The notes under the pieces were generated by a model. That model had not been told where the DNA came from. It searched no databases and saw only the letters and a program-made list of their open reading frames with translations. A stretch of DNA of 29,695 nt from an uncultured Bacillota bacterium (lineage in GTDB: Bacteria; Bacillota_I; Bacilli_A; Erysipelotrichales; Erysipelotrichaceae), in assembly GCA_937919165.1 (NCBI GenBank), contig CALFPO010000010.1, positions 1 to 29,695 of the forward strand. The letters are read 5' to 3'. A program made the position numbers and the translations under genes. The stretch's first letter is position 1, and every line of letters starts with the position of its first letter. Below, piece by piece: positions 1 through 6,263 of the stretch.

Positions 1-159
1 GTCGTCCCACTTACAATTAAGCCTTCTATAATAAACAGGTTAGAAAGACAGAAATGACGACTCTTTTAGAAATGTTTTTCGAAAAAATATCTCTCCGCCC
101 GACTTCACAAGTTTTTGTGTGCTAAACGAAACGCCTGAAAAAGCCCTGATTAAAAGGAA
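1..159. other. Non-coding region downstream of the tRNA gene
   Basis: I see no gene, clear promoter or classical terminator here. A small hairpin (CACAA/TTGTG, about 107-120) and an A/T palindrome near 77-92 are the only structures, and neither has a T run in the right place for the tRNA transcript. Confidence 0.4.
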
Positions 160-232
<73 letters not shown>

Positions 233-264
233 ATGACCCGCCGACAGTTTCATCGACGGGTATT

Positions 265-293
265 ATTATAACAGACGCCATCCTCTTTGTCAA
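265..293 (-). promoter_or_regulatory. Consensus sigma-A promoter of the tRNA-Thr gene
   Basis: On the minus strand a perfect TTGACA (288-293) is followed by a 17-base spacer and a perfect TATAAT (265-270). Transcription should start near 258, about 25 bases before the tRNA. The short leader can fold: 236-244 pairs with 253-261 with one G-U in the RNA, although the first few bases of that stem lie upstream of the predicted start. The promoter is strong, as expected for a stable RNA gene, and it lies directly after the 3' end of thyA. Confidence 0.85.
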
Positions 294-323
294 GGGCTTT
301 TTGAAAAATTTTTTACAAAAAAG

Positions 324-1130
324 CTAAAATTTATAAAAATCTTTTATTTCTGGATTTAACCATAATTTTGGTAATGGTTTTGGTTTACGAGATAGTTGTT
401 CCTTAACTTGTTCAATGTGATCCAAGTAAATATGTGCATCACCGAATGTGTGTATGAATTCATAAGGTTGATAGCCACACACTTGCGCTACCATGCACAA
501 CAATAATGCATATGAAGCTATATTAAATGGAACACCTAGAAATAAATCTGCGGATCTTTGATATAACTGACATGATAATTTTTTACCATCAGCGCTAACA
601 TAAAATTGGAAGAAAGCATGACATGGTGGAAGAGCCATATCTTCTACTTCTGCTGGATTATATGCAACAACTAAGTGCCTTCTTGAAAAAGGATTGTTTT
701 TTAAATTTTCAATAAGTTGACTTATCTGACCTACACCACCAAAGTCTCTCCATTGTTTACCGTAAACAGGTCCTAAATCTCCCCACTTTTGCGCAGATTG
801 TTCATCATCACAAATCTTTTGAATGAACTCTTCCATAGCTTCACCTTTAAATTCTGATGATTTTTTGTATTTGTCATATGGCCAGTCATTCCATATCTTG
901 ACATTCTTCATGGCCAATGGACGGATGTTTGTCTCGCCCTTCAAGAACCAGAAAAGCTCCTCGAATATGCCGCGGTAGAACACCTTCTTTGTCGTCAGAA
1001 GCGGGAATCCGTCTTCTAGATTGACTCTCATCTGATAGCCGAATTTAGAGATTGTGCCGGTACCTGTACGGTCCTGTCTCTTTTCGCCATTTTCAAGTAC
1101 CCATCTGCATAAGTCTAGATATTGTTTCAT
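324..1130 (-). CDS. thyA: Thymidylate synthase, C-terminally short and mosaic in composition
   Basis: Converts dUMP and methylene-tetrahydrofolate to dTMP and dihydrofolate in the cytoplasm. Clear ThyA signatures are the RTGTGT loop at residues 21-26, the catalytic PPCHAFFQFYV motif with Cys170, SRRH near 149-152, QRSADLFLGVPFN at 191-203 and the DAHIYLDH stretch near 231-238. The start ATG has a GGAGTG site upstream. Two oddities are visible. The coding sequence up to about base 900 (residues 77-268) is roughly 25-32% GC in sampled 60-base blocks, while the rest (residues 1-76) is about 48-50%. The protein also stops after a short NPEIKDFYKF end, without the conserved tail of about 20 residues (usual ending like YDPHPxIKAPxAV). 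Whether it is active is doubtful. No dihydrofolate reductase gene follows. Confidence 0.93.
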   Translation of the reverse strand: MKQYLDLCRWVLENGEKRQDRTGTGTISKFGYQMRVNLEDGFPLLTTKKVFYRGIFEELFWFLKGETNIRPLAMKNVKIWNDWPYDKYKKSSEFKGEAMEEFIQKICDDEQSAQKWGDLGPVYGKQWRDFGGVGQISQLIENLKNNPFSRRHLVVAYNPAEVEDMALPPCHAFFQFYVSADGKKLSCQLYQRSADLFLGVPFNIASYALLLCMVAQVCGYQPYEFIHTFGDAHIYLDHIEQVKEQLSRKPKPLPKLWLNPEIKDFYKF

Positions 1131-1196
1131 ATTGTCACTCCGTTTTCATTATTATATTACCACGTGACTGATGATGGATGACGATGAATCAAGGCA

Positions 1197-1224
1197 CACA
1201 AAAAGAGCTTTTGCGAGCTCTTTT
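1197..1224 (-). terminator. Rho-independent terminator after the glycine-rich peptide gene
   Basis: On the minus strand AAAAGAGCT and AAAGCTCTTTT form a compact hairpin followed by TTTTTGTGTG. It lies seven bases after the stop codon of the 85-residue peptide gene and separates it from thyA. Confidence 0.85.
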
Positions 1225-1230
1225 GTTTGC

Positions 1231-1488
1231 TTATCGTCTACCGCCAGGGCCACCCATGTGACCGCCGCCAAATCCGCCTCTAGGTCCTCCCATAGGTCTT
1301 GCGCCGAAGCCTCCACCCATAGGCCTAGGACCCATCATAGGACGTGGTCCCCTAGGCATTGGATTGATTCTGTAACTGCGATATGGAACATATCCGTAGC
1401 CATGGTAATGACGGCTACCATACCAACGATCTCTTGGCCAGCTAGAGAGAGACAGAACAATAATTATAAACACGATAAATCCGAACAT
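1231..1488 (-). CDS. Small glycine/proline/arginine-rich membrane peptide
   Basis: An 85-residue protein. Residues 1-15 are strongly hydrophobic and would form one N-terminal membrane segment or an uncleaved signal. The rest is rich in Gly, Pro, Arg and Met, with repeated PRPM and RPMGG units, and is highly basic. A very good ribosome site (AAAGGAGG, 1498-1505) lies nine bases before the ATG, and a terminator follows the stop. The gene sits 46 bases after the DUF1836 gene and is probably co-transcribed with it. I do not recognise a function. Low-complexity tails of this type can bind nucleic acids or acidic surfaces, but that is only a guess. Confidence 0.75.
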   Translation of the reverse strand: MFGFIVFIIIVLSLSSWPRDRWYGSRHYHGYGYVPYRSYRINPMPRGPRPMMGPRPMGGGFGARPMGGPRGGFGGGHMGGPGGRR

Positions 1489-1534
1489 TTTTCTATTCCT
1501 CCTTTAACTTAACTCTCAGAAATGATTGGCTGAC

Positions 1535-2047
1535 TTATTTTCTGAACTCATCAAGAAGTTCATTAGCCTTTACAGCCATTTGTGAAGAAGCATAGGCATA
1601 GACCATTATCTTCATGCATTTCTGCAGCCTTTCATCTTCACTGATGCTTTCTTCGATGATCTTCTCAATGTCTCTGTAGTCATCCAGCCGATATACTATC
1701 TTCGAGAAGGTTTTGTAGAGATCCTCTTCTGAAATAATATCATCGCTTTCATCATCCACATCGCCATTGATCAGCACCATAAGTTGTCCTATATCTTCTA
1801 TCCTCATGCATTCCCTCAGGGCATTTATCAGCAGAATTCTTGAAAGATGCTTCGTATAATACTTCTTGTTTACAGGGCGAGGTATATATCCTCTCTTTAC
1901 CCAGTTCTGTATCATGTGCGTCTCAAGATTGGTGATGGTGCATATCTGACCTAATGTTATGCCTCCAGCCATCTCAATCATATTCTTGTATCCTTCAAAT
2001 GCTTCCATATTCTCGAACTCTTTGGCAGTGCCTGGAATGTATTTCAT
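1535..2047 (-). CDS. DUF1836 family (MerR-like helix-turn-helix) protein
   Basis: 170 residues. The N-terminal half carries the family's recognisable stretch, GITLGQICTITNLETHMIQNWVKRGY, which reads as a MerR-like helix-turn-helix (broken here as GITLGQICTI and TNLETHMIQNWVKRGY), followed by PRPVNKKYYTK and a helical region ending in DDIISEEDLY. The family is probably DNA-binding, but its targets are unknown. I chose the ATG at 2045-2047 because AAGGAGAT lies seven bases before it. An in-frame ATG 36 bases further upstream falls inside the -10 box of the gene's promoter and so cannot be used. It appears to be the first gene of a two-gene unit with the glycine-rich peptide. Confidence 0.85.
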   Translation of the reverse strand: MKYIPGTAKEFENMEAFEGYKNMIEMAGGITLGQICTITNLETHMIQNWVKRGYIPRPVNKKYYTKHLSRILLINALRECMRIEDIGQLMVLINGDVDDESDDIISEEDLYKTFSKIVYRLDDYRDIEKIIEESISEDERLQKCMKIMVYAYASSQMAVKANELLDEFRK

Positions 2048-2073
2048 AAAAGATATCTCCTTATGGTATTTTG

Positions 2074-2102
2074 ATTGTATCATATGGTTACTTGACTGTC
2101 AA
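2074..2102 (-). promoter_or_regulatory. Sigma-A promoter of the DUF1836 gene
   Basis: Perfect TTGACA at 2097-2102, 17-base spacer, TACAAT at 2074-2079 on the minus strand. Transcription would start near 2067, about 20 bases before the chosen ATG, leaving room for the AAGGAGAT site. This promoter fixes the start codon of the gene. Between here and 2320 I see no gene or further clear signal. Confidence 0.8.
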
Positions 2103-2320
2103 TAATTCGCAAGACTTGTTGCCACAAAACAATCGGTACCTATATTTGCATAGTGTTTTTTCAAGTACTTATGGTTTCTTCTAAAGGACAGATGTCTTTG
2201 CCGTTAAACGATACGAAAACATAAAGATTGTTACAGCCAAAGAGTTTTATGACAATTATCTTCTGTAATGATGTGTTTTATCGTCGCAGCATAAATATCC
2301 TAATATTGCTCAATAGCAAC

Positions 2321-2351
2321 AAAAGACATTTCTTCATTTGAAATGTCTTTT
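2321..2351 (-). terminator. Terminator after the AraC-type regulator gene
   Basis: AAAAGACATTTC and GAAATGTCTTTT form a 12-base stem with a short loop, followed on the minus strand by TTTTGTTGC. It begins 17 bases beyond the stop of the AraC-type gene. The near-symmetric arms could also act in the opposite direction. Confidence 0.8.
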
Positions 2352-2368
2352 GATTTGATAATAATGTC

Positions 2369-3355
2369 TTATCTGTCTATTTTCTTGACTGGCCTTACAT
2401 ACTTGAAGAATCTTTCGCAGTCATGGTAGAAGTAGAAGACTCTTTCTGGCGTCAGGTCTAGTTCGTAGCCATCTTTTGCGTAATCATGTTCCTTCATCGC
2501 TGTTTCGATCTTTGCCTCTACAATCTCGCTTTCTTTCTCGAAATCGAAAGGTCCATGCTCATAGACAATATATTCGCCTTCCTCGACATCCATGATCTGC
2601 ATCTGTTCCGGAATTGGTCCATTGTAGTCGATAGGAAGTCTTGCGCCGTATGCTTCCGCAAGCGGAATGCCCCAGCTGCATATTCTTCCAGTTGGTGCGT
2701 TTATCCATGCCATGAGCTGTCCGCTGCCGGCGTTTTCTTCCTTTCCGCCAATATCATCGAGCTTGCCTTTTATGCTGTCCAGCAGTCCGCAGATGGTGTC
2801 GCAATCCTGCCCCGGAATCTGGCCTTGCTTCTGCCAGAAATCCCAATAGCCAATGCTTTCGTAGTTTCTGATATGCAGGAACTTGTGTGCGGGAATTCTG
2901 ATATAGTAGATCTTTATGTCGTTGGTGTCTATCTTTTCCATATTTCTTGTTGCTCCTTCCATAAGGTAGCAGTCAAATGGCTTGATGATGGTTCGAAGTG
3001 CTGCAGGAATAGGATTCTTTCTGTAATCCCTAGGGCTTATGCCATATGTTTTCTTGAATACACGCGAAAAGGCTTCATTTGAAGAGTAGCCATATCGAGT
3101 CGCAATATCCAAGATGCCATCTTCGGTATCTCTGACATCCTTTAAGGCAAATGCCAGCCTGCGCAGTCTAAGATAATCCTTTAGCTTCAGTCCCGATATC
3201 TCCCTGAACAACCTGGAAGTATGATACTCGCTATACCCGATTTCAGAAGACAGGGCTTTTAGAGTAAGTCTTTCGTTATCGTTGTTTCTGATGCATTCGT
3301 CAATGCGTTCAACAATTCTTTGAACATCTCTATCTTTTCTCATTGTTTCTGCCAT
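2369..3355 (-). CDS. AraC family regulator with GyrI-like effector-binding domain
   Basis: 328 residues. Residues about 10-117 form a two-helix-turn-helix AraC DNA-binding domain: first helix pair around LTLKALSSEIGYSEYHTSRL, second around ILDIATRYGYSSNEAFSRVF, with the typical ending KKTYGISPRDYRK. Residues about 140-325 resemble the GyrI-like small-molecule binding domain (MEKIDTNDIKIYYIRIPAHKFLHIRNYE and onwards, given here in outline). The DNA-binding domain is N-terminal, as in Rob-type regulators. Such proteins usually respond to drugs or other small molecules. No Shine-Dalgarno site precedes the ATG; a TATAAT (3369-3374) lies 13 bases upstream, so the mRNA may be leaderless or nearly so. 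It is divergent from the toxin-antitoxin pair. Confidence 0.9.
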   Translation of the reverse strand: MAETMRKDRDVQRIVERIDECIRNNDNERLTLKALSSEIGYSEYHTSRLFREISGLKLKDYLRLRRLAFALKDVRDTEDGILDIATRYGYSSNEAFSRVFKKTYGISPRDYRKNPIPAALRTIIKPFDCYLMEGATRNMEKIDTNDIKIYYIRIPAHKFLHIRNYESIGYWDFWQKQGQIPGQDCDTICGLLDSIKGKLDDIGGKEENAGSGQLMAWINAPTGRICSWGIPLAEAYGARLPIDYNGPIPEQMQIMDVEEGEYIVYEHGPFDFEKESEIVEAKIETAMKEHDYAKDGYELDLTPERVFYFYHDCERFFKYVRPVKKIDR

Positions 3356-3368
3356 TCGCTACTATTAC

Positions 3369-3374
3369 ATTATA
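3369..3374 (-). promoter_or_regulatory. -10 box of the AraC-type regulator gene
   Basis: A perfect TATAAT on the minus strand ends 13 bases before the ATG, so transcription would start only about five or six bases ahead of the start codon. The -35 region is weak. Together with the lack of a ribosome site this suggests a leaderless or near-leaderless message. Confidence 0.5.
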
Positions 3375-3418
3375 TTATTCATGGATTTCCTTTTCTTGAT
3401 TCGACTTGCTCTTTATGC

Positions 3419-3447
3419 TTGCAGGTTTCGATAATATCAATTATGTA
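3419..3447 (+). promoter_or_regulatory. Promoter of the toxin-antitoxin operon
   Basis: TTGCAG (3419-3424), 17-base spacer, TATGTA (3442-3447). The -10 box lies within the left arm of the operator palindrome, so a bound repressor would block RNA polymerase directly. Confidence 0.55.
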
Positions 3448-3463
3448 GTGCATTGTACTACAT
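3443..3463. promoter_or_regulatory. Palindromic operator of the toxin-antitoxin operon
   Basis: Perfect inverted repeat ATGTAGT-7-ACTACAT, overlapping the -10 box and ending directly before the AAAGGAG ribosome site (3464-3470). This is the expected site for autorepression by a ribbon-helix-helix antitoxin with its toxin as corepressor. Confidence 0.65.
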
Positions 3464-3478
3464 AAAGGAGAAAGTGTC

Positions 3479-3697
3479 ATGAGCTACTCGATAAGATTTA
3501 CGGATGAAGAAAGAAAGCTGGCTGATAGTTATGTCAAATTGCATGGCATTACTTTAGGCGAAGCATTAAAAAGTGCGCTATTTGAAAAGATAGAAGATGA
3601 ATATGATATAGCTTTATATCAAAAAGCAAAGAAAGAGTTTGATAAGAATCCTAAGACATACACCCTTGATGAGATTAAGAAGATGTATGTCTTGTAA
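3479..3697 (+). CDS. RelB-like (DUF6290 type) ribbon-helix-helix antitoxin
   Basis: 72 residues. The N-terminal strand SYSIRFTDEE followed by two helices (residues about 8-35, including GITLGEALKSALFE) is a typical ribbon-helix-helix DNA-binding fold. The C-terminal part, with TYTLDEIKKMYVL, is the toxin-binding tail seen in RelB/DUF6290 antitoxins. It should neutralise the following RelE-like toxin and repress the operon through the palindrome at 3443-3463. Ribosome site AAAGGAG lies eight bases before the ATG. The stop overlaps the toxin start by one base (TAATG). Local GC is about 25-37% in sampled blocks, lower than nearby genes, which fits a mobile module. Confidence 0.88.
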   Translation: MSYSIRFTDEERKLADSYVKLHGITLGEALKSALFEKIEDEYDIALYQKAKKEFDKNPKTYTLDEIKKMYVL

Positions 3698-3963
3698 TGA
3701 AGTATGAAGTAAAATTTTCTGAAGGCTTTAATAAAGATTTCAAGAAACTTGATCACTATGCTCAAGCAATGATTATATCTTGGATTGATAAGCATGTTGG
3801 TCAGACAGATAATCCAAGGAACACCGGCAAAGCATTGACAAACAATCTAAAAGGTCTATGGAGATATAGGATAGGCGAATATGGATTGATATGTGAAATA
3901 CATGATAATGAATTGATTGTTCTCGCATTAGCTGTGGGCCATAGGATAGATGTCTATAAGTAA
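3697..3963 (+). CDS. RelE/ParE superfamily toxin
   Basis: 88 residues, the usual length of RelE-type toxins. The pattern VKFSEGFNKDFKKLD at the start, GKALTNNLKGLWRYRIGEYGLICEI in the middle (given in outline) and LIVLALAVGHRIDVYK at the end matches RelE family mRNA interferases: a basic core, the WRYRIG-type strand and the late GHR..VY motif. It would cleave mRNA at the ribosome when free of its antitoxin. The start overlaps the antitoxin stop by one base and has only a weak ribosome site, so translation is probably coupled. A bidirectional terminator follows. Confidence 0.88.
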   Translation: MKYEVKFSEGFNKDFKKLDHYAQAMIISWIDKHVGQTDNPRNTGKALTNNLKGLWRYRIGEYGLICEIHDNELIVLALAVGHRIDVYK

Positions 3964-3988
3964 TATTTATACGATCAGCAACAATTCA

Positions 3989-4034
3989 AAAATCCCCAAT
4001 CTTGTTCTTATGCCATATTGGGGATTTTGTTTTT
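3989..4034. terminator. Bidirectional terminator between relE-like and ybaK-like genes
   Basis: AAAATCCCCAAT (3989-4000) and ATTGGGGATTTT (4017-4028) form a perfect 12-base stem. A T-rich run follows on both strands, so it serves the toxin gene on the plus strand and the end of the metabolic operon on the minus strand. Confidence 0.85.
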
Positions 4035-4515
4035 AGTTGCTTTCTGTCATCCAGTCCTTGCAGACATCAACCCATCCGCAAGACGTGGACAGTCTTTCTA
4101 ACTGTTCCAGAGTAACCTTTACTGTGTGATGCTCGTCTCCTGCTCCAGCATAGACGATTTCAAATCGCTTCAATGATACATCAAGATAGACTTTCACATT
4201 CTCTTTTAGCGCAAAGGGACTTACGCCTCCTGGTATGTGCCCGGTATATCTTTCGACATCCTCATAATGGATCATCTTTGCCTTGACGCCAAAGCGGCTT
4301 TTGTATTTGGCGTTGTCTATCTTGGCATCGCCTGCAGTCACAATCACAATCGGATCTTCATCGATCAGAAAGGACATTGTCTTGGCGATCTCCTTAGGCT
4401 TGCATCCAATCAGTTCAGCCGCATGCTCAACGGTATCTGATATGACTTCGCTATATAGAATCGCATCAGAAAGGTTCTCTTCTTCAAACAACCTTCTTAC
4501 GCTTTCGACCGACAT
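4033..4515 (-). CDS. YbaK/EbsC-type aminoacyl-tRNA deacylase
   Basis: 160 residues, one full YbaK/ProRS-associated domain. Family marks are the early SDTVEHAAELIGC helix, KEIAKTMSFLID with the conserved lysine, DAKIDNAKYKSRFG, and the glycine-rich IPGGVSPFA loop near residues 94-102. Members hydrolyse mischarged tRNAs (for example Cys- or Ala-tRNAPro) in the cytoplasm. AGGAGAT lies before the ATG. The gene begins only 14 bases after the FAD oxidase gene and ends at the bidirectional terminator, so it is the last gene of the metabolic operon. Its link to that pathway is not obvious; it may simply be carried along. Confidence 0.85.
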   Translation of the reverse strand: MSVESVRRLFEEENLSDAILYSEVISDTVEHAAELIGCKPKEIAKTMSFLIDEDPIVIVTAGDAKIDNAKYKSRFGVKAKMIHYEDVERYTGHIPGGVSPFALKENVKVYLDVSLKRFEIVYAGAGDEHHTVKVTLEQLERLSTSCGWVDVCKDWMTESN

Positions 4516-4529
4516 ATTCTATCTCCTGC

Positions 4530-6263
4530 CTATTTCTTGAGGTTATGTCTGTCTTTCTTTGGCACATCAAGACCGATCGTTCCGCCTGGATTCATGATGT
4601 AGTCCTTGTCGAAGTAATCCTTCAGGACACGGAAGACACCAAATTCCTTTTCGCCCATATATCCTTCAAGCCATGGTCCAAACATCTTGCCGATGCCATG
4701 GTGATGGGACATCGATGCGCCGCTTTTCTGGATGGCATCAAGAATGGAAGAATGATATTTCTTGAACTCTTCTGCATCTGACATAGGCGTGATGAAGATC
4801 CAGTAGAGGTTGGCGCCCTGTGGGTAACAATGCGACATATGAGTCGTTACGATAGTATGAGGCAGCTTCTTGCATACCTCTCTGACTGACTGATGGACGG
4901 CTTCCATATTGGACCAGTTGACCGTACATTCCATTGTATCGGTAACGATGCCGAAGTCCATCATGGTATCTCTGAGATATGGGTCATTGAATCTACCCTT
5001 TTCCCATGACTTGCAGACATAGCCGGTCATCGGAAGAGCTCCATGGCTTCTGGCCAGTTTGGAGATCTTGCGGGCTACATTTCTTGAGTAGCCTTTTTCG
5101 CCATCGGTGAAGCCCAGGAACAGGCATCTTTCCATCTCCTTATAGCCCAACACGTTCAGTAGTGGTTCTAGCGGCGTCTCATCGATATTGTAGAGCTTCA
5201 TCATCAGCCAGGTCTCTTCAGGATCGGATAGCCTGAAGACTGATGAATATCCGCTTTCGCACTGCATAGCCTCTCTGGCGAAATCCATGGCTGTCTCCCA
5301 ATCCTTGAACATATAGGAGAACCTTACTCTATTCTCTGGCATGTATCTGAAGACTCTTAAGGTAACTTCCGTCAGAATGCCGAAGGTTCCTTCTGAACCC
5401 ATCATGATCTGATCAAGCGAAGGTCCAGTAGCTTCGCGTGGATATGGCGAAGTCTCGATCTTGCCGATTGGAGTAGCGTATTTCTGGGAGATGACGATGT
5501 CTTCGATCTTTCCATAGTAGGTAGAATTCTGGCCTGCGCCTCTAGTCACGGTCCAGCCGCCTACAGATGAATATTCAAAGCTTTGAGGGAAGTGTCCGCA
5601 GGTATAGGCGCGCTTGGCACCTAATAGCTCTACGGCCTTATTCAATGTCTCTTCAAGCTTTGGACCAGACATGCCGGCCTCAACTGTTATGGTCTGGTCG
5701 GTCTCGTTGAAGGAGATGACCTTGTTGAAGTTTCTACGAAGATCCAGCGATACGCCGCCCTTTATTGGCTCGACGCCTCTGGTTACCGATGATCCTCCTC
5801 CGTACACATATAGAGGGATGACATTCTTTGTGCAATACGCCACGATCTTTTCGATCTCTTCACTGCTTGAAGGATAAAGGACCACATCAGGCAACGAATC
5901 GAAACGATGCTGTCTCATTCTGAGCAGGTCATAGGCGGTCTTGCCGTAGGCAACCGAAAGGCGGTCATAATCCTCTTGCGATATGTTGTCCTTGCCTACG
6001 ATCTTGGTCAAGGCATCGATATGTTTCTTGTCGAGTTTTGGCTTCTTTCTGAGTTTGACCTTGTCCATGCCAAGGTCTGATTTGTATTCCTTGAAGTCCT
6101 CATCGCTGAGCTTGAAGGTTTCCTTCATCAGCTTATATAGCGACTCCTTTGGATATTTGACGAATTCTGGATCGCCCCAACGGAAGATTGAGCGATAGCT
6201 GTCTTGCGGTGCAGCATCCTTTACCCATTTTGGTTCAAATCCTTTATATGGCTTAGACATCAT
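4530..6263 (-). CDS. FAD-binding oxidase related to alkyl-DHAP synthase
   Basis: 577 residues. An FAD_binding_4 (VAO/PCMH) domain occupies about 120-305, with PLYVYGGGSSVTRG (150-163) as flavin pyrophosphate loop and SSVGGWTVTRGAGQ (232-245). The C-terminal cap carries SHHHGIGK at 519-526. The SSVGGW and SHHHGIGK motifs and the overall length match alkylglycerone-phosphate synthases, which swap the acyl chain of acyl-DHAP for an alkyl chain, rather than plain glycolate or D-lactate oxidases. Substrate in this bacterium is unknown. The ATG overlaps the kinase stop (ATGATG). GGAG lies four bases before the first ATG and seven before the second (6258-6260), so either could be used. Confidence 0.85.
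   Translation of the reverse strand: MMSKPYKGFEPKWVKDAAPQDSYRSIFRWGDPEFVKYPKESLYKLMKETFKLSDEDFKEYKSDLGMDKVKLRKKPKLDKKHIDALTKIVGKDNISQEDYDRLSVAYGKTAYDLLRMRQHRFDSLPDVVLYPSSSEEIEKIVAYCTKNVIPLYVYGGGSSVTRGVEPIKGGVSLDLRRNFNKVISFNETDQTITVEAGMSGPKLEETLNKAVELLGAKRAYTCGHFPQSFEYSSVGGWTVTRGAGQNSTYYGKIEDIVISQKYATPIGKIETSPYPREATGPSLDQIMMGSEGTFGILTEVTLRVFRYMPENRVRFSYMFKDWETAMDFAREAMQCESGYSSVFRLSDPEETWLMMKLYNIDETPLEPLLNVLGYKEMERCLFLGFTDGEKGYSRNVARKISKLARSHGALPMTGYVCKSWEKGRFNDPYLRDTMMDFGIVTDTMECTVNWSNMEAVHQSVREVCKKLPHTIVTTHMSHCYPQGANLYWIFITPMSDAEEFKKYHSSILDAIQKSGASMSHHHGIGKMFGPWLEGYMGEKEFGVFRVLKDYFDKDYIMNPGGTIGLDVPKKDRHNLKK

Noticed and set aside
106..121. Small hairpin CACAA/TTGTG as terminator of the tRNA transcript
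   Set aside because: Only five pairs and no T run after it on the minus strand.
300..330. A/T-rich inverted repeat (AGCTTTTTT / AAAAAGC) as thyA terminator
   Set aside because: The stem is almost all A-T and there is no T run beyond it, so it would be a poor terminator.
1171..1512. Plus-strand open frame of 113 codons across the thyA/peptide gap
   Set aside because: Overlaps the well-supported minus-strand peptide gene and its terminator and has no ribosome site.
2048..2083. ATG at 2083 as start of the DUF1836 protein
   Set aside because: It lies in the -10 box of the promoter, while the ATG at 2047 has a good ribosome site.
2486..3082. Plus-strand open frame of 198 codons
   Set aside because: Lies wholly within the AraC-type gene on the other strand and shows no motif or ribosome site.
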